NCBI RefSeq assembly: GCF_020616335.1
Contig: NZ_CP085051.1
Span: forward strand, 806,001-870,000
DNA: 64,000 nucleotides
Direction: 5' to 3'
Origin: Corynebacterium uberis
Lineage (GTDB): Bacteria > Actinomycetota > Actinomycetes > Mycobacteriales > Mycobacteriaceae
The notes under the pieces: generated by a model
What the model was told of the DNA's origin: nothing
The model's input: only the letters and a program-made list of their open reading frames with translations
Database searches by the model: none
Made by a program: the position numbers and the translations under genes
Shown here: positions 10,905 through 19,096 of the stretch, one piece after another
Position numbering within the stretch: position 1 is the first letter of the stretch
How the letters are laid out: every line of letters begins with the position of its first letter

Positions 10905-10945
10905 CCCCCAGGCGACCACTTCGGTGGCGGCCTGGGGGTTTTGTT
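10905..10945 (+). terminator. Rho-independent terminator of eno
   Basis: A 15-bp GC-rich stem with a TTCG tetraloop (10905-10938) is followed by a T-rich run. Confidence 0.92.
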
Positions 10946-11021
10946 GTGCGGCATGCGGGGGCAGCACAGCATTCCCCGCCGGAGTCGCGCACCTGCCTGT
11001 ACTACTAAGGCAACGGCAAGC

Positions 11022-11027
11022 TATCGT
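11022..11027 (+). promoter_or_regulatory. -10 hexamer TATCGT of the permease-mevalonate unit
   Basis: TATCGT is followed by 8 nt and ATG 11036. It is the only convincing promoter seen before the five genes that follow. Confidence 0.45.
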
Positions 11028-11035
11028 ATACAGTC

Positions 11036-11326
11036 ATGCCCGCACTTGATCGTCCCGGCGACGACACCAAACGCTACATTGAGGTCTGGAGCGACCTCGT
11101 CTCCACCAAAGATCTCACCGTGAGCCTGCTGATCTGCTGCGCCACCACCATCGCTGCGTTGTTGGTCGCCCTGGCCATCCACTCCAGTGAATTCTTCTGG
11201 GGGTTAGGCGGCGCCGTGGTGGGCTTTGTCATCGCCGCCGTGGTGGTCACGCCTAAGCGGGTGGTAGAGATCGTCGATGCTGACGCCGCCGATGCCGCTG
11301 TGGCCCGGGAAGGGGAGGCAGCCTGA
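11036..11326 (+). CDS. Small two-segment membrane protein next to a TctA-like permease
   Basis: A 96-residue protein with two hydrophobic segments (LLICCATTIAALLVALAI and FFWGLGGAVVGFVIAAVVV) and an acidic, Ala-rich C-terminus. Its stop overlaps the next start as TGATG, so it is translationally coupled to the TctA-like gene. Its position is that of the small TctB subunit of tripartite tricarboxylate transporters. It is shorter than TctB (usually about 150 residues and four segments), and I cannot assign it to that family. Confidence 0.72.
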   Translation: MPALDRPGDDTKRYIEVWSDLVSTKDLTVSLLICCATTIAALLVALAIHSSEFFWGLGGAVVGFVIAAVVVTPKRVVEIVDADAADAAVAREGEAA

Positions 11327-12678
11327 TGGACCTCATGCTCGTCGCCCAGATGCTCATCGCCGCAGTCGCGGCGATCGGCCTGTATACCTTCATCGGCTTT
11401 ATCCCCGGCACCGATGAGACCAGCGTGTTGGTCCCCGTGACCCTGGCGCTGGTGCTGGCGGGCACGGACCCGCACGTGATCCTCGCCTTCTTTATTGCCG
11501 CGATTGTCACGCTGAATCTGACCAACGCCATTCCCACCGCTTTGGTGGGGCTGCCGGGTGGGGTGTTGTCCACCCCCATGATGGAGGATTCCCTGTACTT
11601 GCGAGCCAAGGGGCTGGCGGGTTCAACCATTAGGAAGATGGCGGCGGGCTCTGCGGTAGGCACCGTCATTGCCATCCCGGTGAGCCTGGCCATCGCTACG
11701 GCGATCGCACCGTACGCGGATACGCTGCGCCAATATGGCTCGCTGATCTTTGTCATCGGCGCGGTGGTGTTGGCTCTGCTGGGGTCCAATAGGCTGCTGT
11801 CCCTGGTGGCCATCATCCCCATGTCTTTGCTCTTCCAGGGGTTGCTCTCCTTGTACCGCGCGCAGGGGGTGATCCCGGAGGATGGGTCCATTTCCGTGTC
11901 CTTCTTCCTGGGGATTACCATCGGCCCGCTGCTGGTGGCACTGCTTGGCCTGTTGAACAAGTCCCAGCGGGAGCGGCTGCCGCGCCAGCAGCCCACGCGG
12001 GTAAGCATCTCGCGGCGGTCCTTGGGCGGCGGGGAGCTGTCGCCGACGAAGATCCTTACGCGTGGGGAGTTGGGGGCGACCAGCCTGTGGTCCCTGGTGA
12101 CCACGCCGCTGTTCTTCCTCAGCCCGGTGGGGTTGACGTTCCTTCTGGGCCGGCTGTCGCAGGGGCGCTCCACGGACCGGGTGGTGCGGGCTAATCGTGC
12201 GGTCTCCAGCATGAACGGTATCGCGCACGCGAGCTATCTGTCGGGCACGATCATCCCGCTGCTGGCGTTGGGTATTCCGTTGTCGCCGGTTGCTATCGGC
12301 CCGGCCCAGGCGCTGTTTAACGCCCCGCCGGTGTTGTCACTGGACAATAACCTGCACCATCTGTTGAGCACCGGGGGGTTCATCGCTGCGGTGCTCATCG
12401 GCGCCGTGGTGGCGCTGGTGCTCACCTACATCATCGCGGTGCGCTACTCCCACATGATCACCTACTTTGTCATGCGCTACATCGCCCACGAGGCCGTGCT
12501 GGGGTTGTTCATTGGGTTCATCGTGTTGCTGGCCTACTTGGATGCTGGGGTGCTCAATATTTTTGGGGTGCTCTTGGTAGGGGTTAGCTGCGGTACGCTC
12601 AATAAGTTGGGCGTTGGCTATGGCGTGCAGTTCATGACGTTGTACGCCTCCCCGTGGATTGTCCAGCACCTGCTCTAG
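11326..12678 (+). CDS. TctA-family carboxylate transporter large permease subunit
   Basis: A 450-residue protein with about 10-12 membrane segments. It shows the repeated TctA pattern: a PG motif in each half, GFIPGTDETSVLVPVTLAL and VGLPGGVLSTPMM followed by the charged RAKGLAGSTIRK, and later LLALGIPLSPVAIGPA, matching the family's GIPGS-type loop. Known TctA proteins move citrate or other carboxylates with TctB and the periplasmic receptor TctC; no TctC gene is present here. The gene runs in the same direction as mvk, with a 61-bp gap that contains no terminator. This makes a mevalonate or related carboxylate a plausible substrate, but that is inference. Confidence 0.82.
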   Translation: MDLMLVAQMLIAAVAAIGLYTFIGFIPGTDETSVLVPVTLALVLAGTDPHVILAFFIAAIVTLNLTNAIPTALVGLPGGVLSTPMMEDSLYLRAKGLAGSTIRKMAAGSAVGTVIAIPVSLAIATAIAPYADTLRQYGSLIFVIGAVVLALLGSNRLLSLVAIIPMSLLFQGLLSLYRAQGVIPEDGSISVSFFLGITIGPLLVALLGLLNKSQRERLPRQQPTRVSISRRSLGGGELSPTKILTRGELGATSLWSLVTTPLFFLSPVGLTFLLGRLSQGRSTDRVVRANRAVSSMNGIAHASYLSGTIIPLLALGIPLSPVAIGPAQALFNAPPVLSLDNNLHHLLSTGGFIAAVLIGAVVALVLTYIIAVRYSHMITYFVMRYIAHEAVLGLFIGFIVLLAYLDAGVLNIFGVLLVGVSCGTLNKLGVGYGVQFMTLYASPWIVQHLL

Positions 12679-12739
12679 CCCCATGTGGTGGGCGTGGAGT
12701 ACGTGTGGGTAGCTGAAGTGTGCTGAGAAAGGCGTGTGC

Positions 12740-13699
12740 GTGGACGCTCAGGTGGGTCGTGGTTGTACTGCGGCCAAAGTCATTGTGATGGGTGAGCATT
12801 CGGTGGTCTATGGCCACCCTGCGGTGGCGTTGCCGTTGACGTCGCTGCGCATGGTTGCGCATGCCCGGGCGTGTGCCGCGGGGGAGTCGACGTTGTCTGC
12901 GCTGGGGTGGTCTGGCCCGTTGGCGCAGGCGCCGGCGCGTTTTGCTTCTGTGGTGTGTGCGGTGGAGGCGGCTCTACAGTTTGCCGGGTGCGCGGATCGC
13001 GGCGTGGAGGTGTCCACGGTGTCGGACTTTCCGGAGGGGCGCGGCCTGGGTTCTTCGGCGGCTGCGGCGGGCGCGGTGATTCGCGCGGTGCTTGCGGCGT
13101 GCGGGGCGTCGGCAACGTCTGCGGAGCTTTTCGAGCTCACCCAGCAGGCGGAGCGGGTGGCCCACGGCCGTCCGTCGGGCCTTGATGCTATGGCCACGGC
13201 TTCGCAGGTGCCCATCCTTTTTGAGCAGGGTCGCACCAGCCCGGTGGACATGACCATGCGTGCGTGGCTGGTCATCGCGGACTCGGGGGTCTCGGGCAGC
13301 ACGCGGGAGACGGTGTCGCACATTCGGCACGGCGTTGAGCAGGACCTTCCCGGGGTGGCGTCATGGTTGGCGGAGTTGGGCCAGCTGGCGGCGGATTCGG
13401 TGGGGGACCTGCGCGCTGATCGGCCGCGGGAGTTGGGCGCCCGGATGGACCGCGCACACGAGTTGCTGGCCCGGCTGGGGGTGAGCATTGACGCGTTGGA
13501 TCGGCTGGTGGCTGCTTCTCGACGCGCCGGCGCACTCGGGGCCAAGCTCACCGGTGGTGGTCGCGGTGGGTGCATCATTGCGCTGGCTGACTCCGCCGAC
13601 GCCGCCCAGACAATTGCCCGCGCCGTAGCGGCGGCGGGGGCAACCCAGACGTGGATTCATCCCCTGCATCATGGCGGGGTGGAAGGGAAAGACTCGTGA
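12740..13699 (+). CDS. mvk: Mevalonate kinase
   Basis: A 319-residue GHMP-family kinase that phosphorylates mevalonate to 5-phosphomevalonate. Visible motifs are KVIVMGEHSVVYGHPAVALP (motif 1), PEGRGLGSSAAAAGAV (the ATP-binding Gly/Ser loop), RPSGLDAMATASQ (acidic active-site region) and AKLTGGGRGGC (motif 3). GTG 12740 is chosen because the GAGAAAGG at 12725-12732 lies 7 nt before it. The in-frame GTG at 12734 would be only one base from that site. The stop overlaps the mvaD start by 4 nt. Confidence 0.93.
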   Translation: MDAQVGRGCTAAKVIVMGEHSVVYGHPAVALPLTSLRMVAHARACAAGESTLSALGWSGPLAQAPARFASVVCAVEAALQFAGCADRGVEVSTVSDFPEGRGLGSSAAAAGAVIRAVLAACGASATSAELFELTQQAERVAHGRPSGLDAMATASQVPILFEQGRTSPVDMTMRAWLVIADSGVSGSTRETVSHIRHGVEQDLPGVASWLAELGQLAADSVGDLRADRPRELGARMDRAHELLARLGVSIDALDRLVAASRRAGALGAKLTGGGRGGCIIALADSADAAQTIARAVAAAGATQTWIHPLHHGGVEGKDS

Positions 13700-14673
13700 G
13701 GCTTGCAGCTACGGCTACTGCGCACGCGAATATCGCACTGATCAAGTACTGGGGCAAGGCGGATGAGCAGCTGATCATCCCGCGCACCCCGAGCCTGTCT
13801 TTGACGCTCGCGGAGCTGTCTACCACCACGCGGGTGGAGTTCGGTGCGGGGGAAGCTGACGTCGCCGAGCTCGACGGGGTGGCGTTGCAGGGCCGCGCCC
13901 TGGAGCGAGTGGTGCGCTTTGTGGACCTGGTTCGTGCCCGCGCCGGGATTACCGCCCCGGTGGCGGTGACCTCGCATAACACGGTGCCCACGGCGGCGGG
14001 CCTTGCCAGCTCGGCGTCCGGTTTCGCGGCGCTGGCGGCGGCGAGCGCGGCGGCAGCCGGCCTCAACCTGGACCCCACTGAGTTATCGCGCCTGGCCCGG
14101 CGGGGCTCCGGCTCGGCGTGTCGGTCCATCTTCGGCGGGCTGGCCTACTGGGAGGCCGGCGATGATGATGCCACCTCTTTTGCCCGCCCGGTTACCGGCG
14201 CGCTTGCGGCGAGTCAGCTGGCCATCGTGGTGCTGGTCATCGATGCCGGCACCAAGGCGGTGTCCAGCCGGGAGGCCATGGCGCGTACGGTGGCCAACTC
14301 GCCGGTCTATGAGCAGTGGGTGCGCGACCACGCCACGGATATGGATCAGGCGCTCACCGCGATTGCGCAGGGCGACCTGGAGATGCTGGGGGAGGCGGTG
14401 GAGCGCAACGCGCTGGGCATGCACGCGACGATGCGCGCGGCCACGCCCCCGGTGGACTACCTGGGACCGGATTCCCAGCGCGCGCTTGAAGCGGTGCGTG
14501 CCGCGCGGGCGGCGGGGTTTGCCGCCTGGGCGACCATGGACGCGGGCCCGAATGTCAAGGTTCTTACCAGCGCCGCGCAGGCGGAGGCGGTGGGGGCGTG
14601 GTTGCGCCAGCGGCTGCTGGGCGTTGGGGTCATTGTTACCCACGCCGGGCGGGGAGTAGAGGTGGAGTCATGA
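13696..14673 (+). CDS. mvaD: Diphosphomevalonate decarboxylase
   Basis: A 325-residue GHMP-family enzyme that converts 5-diphosphomevalonate to isopentenyl diphosphate with ATP use and loss of carbon dioxide. The near-diagnostic N-terminus is ATAHANIALIKYWGKAD. The ATP loop is TAAGLASSASGFAAL, RRGSGSACRSIFGG follows, and the C-terminal MDAGPNVKVLT is typical of the family. GTG 13696 overlaps the mvk stop (GTGA) and gives the natural N-terminus. The longer in-frame extension to 13651 runs inside mvk and is unlikely. The next gene overlaps by ATGA. Confidence 0.94.
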   Translation: MRLAATATAHANIALIKYWGKADEQLIIPRTPSLSLTLAELSTTTRVEFGAGEADVAELDGVALQGRALERVVRFVDLVRARAGITAPVAVTSHNTVPTAAGLASSASGFAALAAASAAAAGLNLDPTELSRLARRGSGSACRSIFGGLAYWEAGDDDATSFARPVTGALAASQLAIVVLVIDAGTKAVSSREAMARTVANSPVYEQWVRDHATDMDQALTAIAQGDLEMLGEAVERNALGMHATMRAATPPVDYLGPDSQRALEAVRAARAAGFAAWATMDAGPNVKVLTSAAQAEAVGAWLRQRLLGVGVIVTHAGRGVEVES

Positions 14674-15743
14674 TTGAGGTCCACGCGCCCGGCAAGCTCT
14701 ACATCGCCGGCGAGTATGCGGTGGTGGAGACGGGCTTTCCGGCGCTGCTCATCGCGGTGGATAGGTACCTGACCGTGCGGGTCAGCCCCGCGCAGGACAT
14801 GGGGCATATCACCTCGGACCACAACTCGGGAAGCTCGCTGGCGTGGTATCGCCGTGCCGCGAGCATGGTGGTGGACGCAGACGGCACGACCTTTGACTTT
14901 GTGCTCGCCGCGATTCGGGTGGTCGAGGAGATCGCCGCCGCTGTGGGGAGGCCATTGGAGGTCTATGACCTGGACATCACCAGCGAGCTGGGGGATGATT
15001 CCGGGCGCAAGTTTGGTCTGGGTTCCTCGGCGGCGGTGACGGTGGCCACCGTACAGGCGTTGTGCGCGTACTACCGGCTGGATCTGCAACCGATGGAGCA
15101 GCTCAAGGCGGCCTTGCTGGCCTCAACGCTGGTGCAGCGCTCCGGATCTGGTGGGGATGTGGCGGCCAGCATGTTCGGTGGCTGGGTGTGCTACACCTCT
15201 TTTGACCGGGAGTGGGTCGAGCAGCAGCGCAACCTGGTTGCGCTGGCGGAGCTGGTGCGCCAGGACTGGCCGGGGTTGTCGGTGCGCCGGGTGACTCCGC
15301 CGGAGGGGCTGCGCCTCTTGGTGGGCTGGACCGGATCCCCGGCGTCCACGGCCCGGCTTGTTGGTGACGTGCAGGCGCGCCGGACTGGGGTGACCAGTTA
15401 CGTGGACTTTTTGGCGGGTTCGCGGCGCTGCGTGACGGATATTGTTGCGGCGCTGGATGCGGGCGATTCCGCGGCCGTGCTGGAGGGGATTCGCCGCAAC
15501 CGGGAGCTGCTGCGGGATTTGGGCGAGCTGACGGGCACCACCATTGAGACGCCGCTGCTGACTCGCCTGATTGAGACTGCGCAGGAGCATGGGGCGGCGT
15601 CGAAAAGCTCTGGTGCGGGCGGCGGCGACTGCGGCATTGCGCTTATCGACGCCGCGGGGGACACCGATGGACTCATCGCGGCGTGGGAGCGGGCGGATAT
15701 TCGGCTGCTCAACCTGCACGAACACCGCCCGCGGGCGCTTTAG
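14670..15743 (+). CDS. Phosphomevalonate kinase
   Basis: A 357-residue GHMP-family kinase that makes 5-diphosphomevalonate. It begins MIEVHAPGKLYIAGEYAVVETGFPAL-like (motif 1), with the ATP loop KFGLGSSAAVTVATVQAL, RSGSGGDVAASMFGGW, and the C-terminal SSGAGGGDCGIAL (motif 3). The gene order mevalonate kinase-decarboxylase-phosphomevalonate kinase is the one seen in Gram-positive cocci and Streptomyces. In those clusters isopentenyl diphosphate isomerase, HMG-CoA reductase or synthase genes may follow; none does here. The 3' end overlaps the convergent permease gene by 4 bp. Confidence 0.9.
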   Translation: MIEVHAPGKLYIAGEYAVVETGFPALLIAVDRYLTVRVSPAQDMGHITSDHNSGSSLAWYRRAASMVVDADGTTFDFVLAAIRVVEEIAAAVGRPLEVYDLDITSELGDDSGRKFGLGSSAAVTVATVQALCAYYRLDLQPMEQLKAALLASTLVQRSGSGGDVAASMFGGWVCYTSFDREWVEQQRNLVALAELVRQDWPGLSVRRVTPPEGLRLLVGWTGSPASTARLVGDVQARRTGVTSYVDFLAGSRRCVTDIVAALDAGDSAAVLEGIRRNRELLRDLGELTGTTIETPLLTRLIETAQEHGAASKSSGAGGGDCGIALIDAAGDTDGLIAAWERADIRLLNLHEHRPRAL

Positions 15744-16582
15744 GCGCGTTCGCGCAGCGCGGTGGTGATCAGGCCCTCGCGCGGCGCGAAGAGGTAGACC
15801 ACTAAGAAGACGAGCGCCTGGACCAGAATGATCATGCCGCCGGCGGAGACGTTGAGCCAGAAGCTCGCCCAGATTCCCACCGCCGAACACACGAAGGCGA
15901 TGGCGGGGGAGATCAGCAGCATGCGATTCATCTTGCGGGTGAGCAGGTAGGCGATAGCGCCGGGGGTGATGAGCATAGCCACCACCAGGATCACGCCCAC
16001 GGCCTGCATGCTGGCCACCACCACGAGCGCCAGGCAGACCATGACCACCCAGCGCAGGGCGGTGGTGTGGATGCCCACGGCGCGGGCGTGGCCGGCGTCG
16101 AAGGCCCACAAGGTGATGTCGCGCCGGAAGAACAGCATGAGGGCCAAGGCGATGAGCCCGAAGCTGAACACCTGGATCAGGGATGCCTGCGTCACGCCCA
16201 ACAGGTTGCCAAAGAGGATTTCCTGAAGGTTGGTGCTCGCCGGTGTTCGGGAGACGAGCACCAGGCCTAAGGCGAAGAGCGCGGTGAAGACCACACCGAT
16301 GGAGGTGTCGGATTTCAGCGTCGTGCGTTCCTTGACGGTGCCCACCAGCCCCACTGCCACGAGGGCGGCGACGAGCGCGCCGACGGCGTAGGGCATGCCG
16401 AACATGTAGGAGATGACAACGCCGGGCAGGACGGCGTGGGAGACGGCGTCGCCAAGCAGGGACCAGCCGATCAGGATCAGCCAGCAGGACAGCACCCCGG
16501 CGATGATGGAGGTCACCGCCCCCACGGCGAGTGCGCGGGGGATGAAGCTATAAGACAGCGGTTCAGTCAGCCATGTCCACAT
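15740..16582 (-). CDS. Manganese/zinc ABC transporter permease
   Basis: A 280-residue membrane protein of the ABC-3 family, the permease of metal uptake systems such as TroCD, MntB and ZnuB. About eight hydrophobic segments are present. The conserved loop GWSLLGDAVSHAVLPGVVISY near residue 40 and AMLITPGAIAYLLTRK are family hallmarks. The chosen ATG 16582 overlaps the ATPase gene by 20 bp and gives MWTWLTEPL directly before the first segment. It is the last gene of the binding protein-ATPase-permease operon. The link to Mn(II) rests on the adjacent MntR-type regulator. Confidence 0.9.
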   Translation of the reverse strand: MWTWLTEPLSYSFIPRALAVGAVTSIIAGVLSCWLILIGWSLLGDAVSHAVLPGVVISYMFGMPYAVGALVAALVAVGLVGTVKERTTLKSDTSIGVVFTALFALGLVLVSRTPASTNLQEILFGNLLGVTQASLIQVFSFGLIALALMLFFRRDITLWAFDAGHARAVGIHTTALRWVVMVCLALVVVASMQAVGVILVVAMLITPGAIAYLLTRKMNRMLLISPAIAFVCSAVGIWASFWLNVSAGGMIILVQALVFLVVYLFAPREGLITTALRERA

Positions 16583-17336
16583 GGGGCGCCTCCTGCGGGG
16601 TCTCGGGCGCGGCGGCGCGGGTGGGATCGGAGCCAAAGGTCCGGATGAGGGTGTCATTGTCCATGACGGTGCGGGGATCGCCCTGGGCGATGATGGTGCG
16701 GTTGAGCATGGTCACCGTGTCACACAGGCGGGGCACGGCGGCGAGGTCGTGAGTGGAGATGAAGACCAGGCGGCCGTCGTTGGCCAGCTCGCGCAGCAGG
16801 CGTGAGATGGTGGCCTCACTGACTGCGTCGACCCCGGCGAAGGGTTCGTCGAGAAGCATGATGCGGGCCTGTTGGGCCAGGCCGCGGGCGACGAAGACCC
16901 GCTTGCGCTGGCCGCCGGAGAGCTGACCGATTTGCCGGTCACGCAGGTCCGTCAGTTGCGTACGCTCCAGCGCATGGGCCACGGCCTCGTGGTCGGCGGA
17001 GCTGGGGCGACGCAGGATGTTCATGTGGCCATAGCGGCCGGTCATGACCACCTGCTCCACGCTCAAGGGGAAGTTCCAGTCCACCGCCTCAGATTGCGGG
17101 ACGTAGGCAATGCCGGCGTCCCCGGCGGCGATAGAGACCTCCCCTGAGACCGTGGGCAGCTGGCCCATGATGGATTTAAACAGGGTGGATTTGCCGGAAC
17201 CGTTCATTCCGATCAGCCCGGCAACCTGTCCAAACTCCAGGTTCAGGGAAACATCGTGCAGCGCTGTGACGCTGCCGTAACGCACAGTGAGGTCGCGGAC
17301 GCGGATAGCTGGTGCGTCGTCGCGGCGAGTGATCAC
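16563..17336 (-). CDS. Manganese/zinc ABC transporter ATP-binding protein
   Basis: A 257-residue ABC ATPase: Walker A GMNGSGKSTLF near residue 42, Q-loop YVPQSE, signature LSGGQRKRVFVARGLA, Walker B IMLLDEPFAGVD and the switch His in ISTHDLA. The QSEAVDWNFPLSV segment is typical of metal-uptake ATPases. The start is GTG 17336, which overlaps the TGA of the binding-protein gene (GTGA), so the two are coupled. It is cytoplasmic and powers the permease encoded next. Confidence 0.93.
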   Translation of the reverse strand: MITRRDDAPAIRVRDLTVRYGSVTALHDVSLNLEFGQVAGLIGMNGSGKSTLFKSIMGQLPTVSGEVSIAAGDAGIAYVPQSEAVDWNFPLSVEQVVMTGRYGHMNILRRPSSADHEAVAHALERTQLTDLRDRQIGQLSGGQRKRVFVARGLAQQARIMLLDEPFAGVDAVSEATISRLLRELANDGRLVFISTHDLAAVPRLCDTVTMLNRTIIAQGDPRTVMDNDTLIRTFGSDPTRAAAPETPQEAPHVDMAD

Positions 17337-18265
17337 TTGTTCAAGCCCTCCACAATGGTGGTGGTGTCGTGGCGGATGAGTTCCAGGTAGGTGGGGGCCT
17401 CTCCGCCCTTTTCTGTCAGAGAGTCTACGTAGAGCGTGCCTCCGTCGGCAGCTCCGGTCTCACGCATGAGCTGTTCCTTCGGGCCGGGATCCACGGTGGA
17501 CTCGCAGAAGACCGCCGGGACCTTATTGCTCTTGACAAACTCGGCGGCGCGGCGCAGGTTCTGCGGGGTGATTTCTTCCTCCGAGTTGACGGGCCAGATG
17601 TAGGACTCCTTCATCTTGGCGTCGCGGGCCAGGTAGGAGAAGGCGCCTTCGCAGGTTTGCAGGGCGCGCTCGTTGTCGGGCAGCTTCTTCAGGCCGTCGA
17701 GCATCTCCTGGTTGACCTTCTTGAGCTTTTCCTTGTACGCCTTGGCGTTGGCGTCGAAGGTGGAGGCGGCCTCCGGCTTGAGGGCGGACAGCGCGGTGGT
17801 GATGTTGTCCACGTACTTTTCGGCGATGACGGGGCTCATCCAGGCGTGCGGGTTGGGCTCGCTGGTGCCTTCGATCATGATGGGGTCCACCCCTTCGCTG
17901 GCCACGGCGCGGGCGGCGTGGGAGTCCTGGGTCAGCTTGTCCACCCAGTGCTCCAGGCCTAGTCCGTTGGAGATGATGAGCTTGGCCTCATTCGCGGAGC
18001 GGATGTCGGCGGGGGTGGGGTCGTAGCCGTGAATCTCGGCGCCGGGGCGGGTCAGGGAGGACACGGTCAGTTCGTTGCCGGCAACTTCGCTGGCCATGTC
18101 GGCGAGGATGGTGAAGGTGGCCAGGACGTCAGTCCCGCCGGATGAGGGTGCTGCGTTGTCTTCAGAATTGTTTGCGTTTGTGCAGGCTGCGAGCGTGAGC
18201 CCGAGGGTTGCCAGAAGCGCGGTGGCAATCAGTCCGAGGCGCCGCAGGGAGCTGGTAGGAGACAC
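17333..18265 (-). CDS. Metal-binding lipoprotein of Mn/Zn ABC transporter
   Basis: A 310-residue cluster A-I solute-binding protein (ZnuA/TroA/MntC type). The signal peptide ends in the lipobox LTLAAC, so it should be lipid-anchored outside the membrane. Metal ligands typical of the family are visible in EIHGYDPTPAD and NPHAWMSPVIAEKY. GTG 18265 is preferred because AAAGGA lies 9 nt upstream and it gives a normal lipoprotein signal. An in-frame ATG at 18319 would add 18 polar residues. It is divergent from mntR, with about 116 bp between that would hold the promoters and operator. Confidence 0.92.
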   Translation of the reverse strand: MSPTSSLRRLGLIATALLATLGLTLAACTNANNSEDNAAPSSGGTDVLATFTILADMASEVAGNELTVSSLTRPGAEIHGYDPTPADIRSANEAKLIISNGLGLEHWVDKLTQDSHAARAVASEGVDPIMIEGTSEPNPHAWMSPVIAEKYVDNITTALSALKPEAASTFDANAKAYKEKLKKVNQEMLDGLKKLPDNERALQTCEGAFSYLARDAKMKESYIWPVNSEEEITPQNLRRAAEFVKSNKVPAVFCESTVDPGPKEQLMRETGAADGGTLYVDSLTEKGGEAPTYLELIRHDTTTIVEGLNK

Positions 18266-18368
18266 TGAAGGATGTCCTTTCGGTTGGAGAAGACTGGTGT
18301 TCATTCCCAAGAACTTCATAGTACGGCCATGCTTGGCTTGATGCGACCAGGAGGGGGTAAAACTGGGT

Positions 18369-18374
18369 TAGACT
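18369..18374 (+). promoter_or_regulatory. -10 hexamer TAGACT for leaderless mntR
   Basis: TAGACT is followed by 7 nt and ATG 18382. The same hexamer and spacing precede uppS at 28668. Confidence 0.5.
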
Positions 18375-18381
18375 AGCCGAC

Positions 18382-19047
18382 ATGCACATCACGGATTTGC
18401 CTGTGCGGTCGCAGGATTACCTCAAAAAGATCTACGACCGGCAGGAGTGGGGCGGGGGCGCCGCGCTGTCAGACCTGGCCGCCGCCCTCGGACAACGCCG
18501 CTCCACCGCCTCCGAGGCCATCAAGCGCCTCGCCGGCGACGGCCTGGTCAACCACGAGCCTTACGGGGACATCACGCTGACCGACCAGGGACGCGACCTT
18601 GCCGTGGCGCTGGTACGCCGCCACCGCCTCATCGAGACCTTCCTGGTCACCCACCTGGGCTATCCCGTCGAAGAAATCCATGATGAAGCCGAAGTCCTGG
18701 AGCACAGCGTCTCCGATACCTTCATCGCGCGTCTCGACGCCGTCCTGGGCCACCCCCTGCGCGACCCCCACGGCGACCCCATCCCCGACGCCGAGGGGCG
18801 CATCGCAGACACCCCCACCCAACCCCTCTCGACTGCCACCAGCGGGATGACCACCACGGTCATCCGCATCCGGGACCAAGACCCGGACCTGCTGCGCTAC
18901 CTCGACGCCAACGGTGTGCGCCCCGGGGTGAGCATAACCCTGCTCGATCGGCCCTACCCGGACATGGCCCAGCTGCGGACCGCAGACGCCACCATCACCG
19001 TGGCGGCCAACGCGCTGGACTCAATTCTGGTGGCGGCAGAAAACTAA
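18382..19047 (+). CDS. mntR: DtxR/MntR-family metal-dependent regulator
   Basis: A 221-residue protein with the DtxR winged helix (residues 5-60: RSQDYLKKIYDRQEW, LAAALGQRRSTASEAIKRLAGDGLV), the metal-binding and dimerisation helices (RRHRLIETFLVTHLGYPVEEIHDEAEVLEHSVSDTF, with the usual His, Glu and Asp ligands) and a C-terminal SH3-like domain. It is divergent from the Mn/Zn ABC operon, so repression of that operon when manganese is plentiful is the likely role. I did not find a clear operator palindrome in the gap. Distinguishing Mn from Fe or Zn specificity would need the ligand residues aligned. Confidence 0.88.
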   Translation: MHITDLPVRSQDYLKKIYDRQEWGGGAALSDLAAALGQRRSTASEAIKRLAGDGLVNHEPYGDITLTDQGRDLAVALVRRHRLIETFLVTHLGYPVEEIHDEAEVLEHSVSDTFIARLDAVLGHPLRDPHGDPIPDAEGRIADTPTQPLSTATSGMTTTVIRIRDQDPDLLRYLDANGVRPGVSITLLDRPYPDMAQLRTADATITVAANALDSILVAAEN

Positions 19048-19081
19048 GCATGCGAACCGCCCGCACGGCGCATCATCAGGC

Positions 19082-19087
19082 TATTAT
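19082..19087 (+). promoter_or_regulatory. -10 hexamer TATTAT before divIC
   Basis: TATTAT lies 9 nt before ATG 19097, giving a very short or absent leader. Confidence 0.45.
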
Positions 19088-19096
19088 CAAAGTTCT

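Noticed and set aside
15643..15660. Further copies of the 16-mer inside genes (15643, 34838, 58950 and others)
   Set aside because: Leu-Ile-Asp-Ala codons naturally give CTTATCGACGCC, so in-gene matches are weak evidence and were left out of the feature list.
18266..18381. MntR/DtxR operator in the gap between the metal transporter and mntR
   Set aside because: I looked for a palindrome like the known DtxR or MntR boxes and saw only a weak TTAGACTAGCC stretch that overlaps the -10 element.
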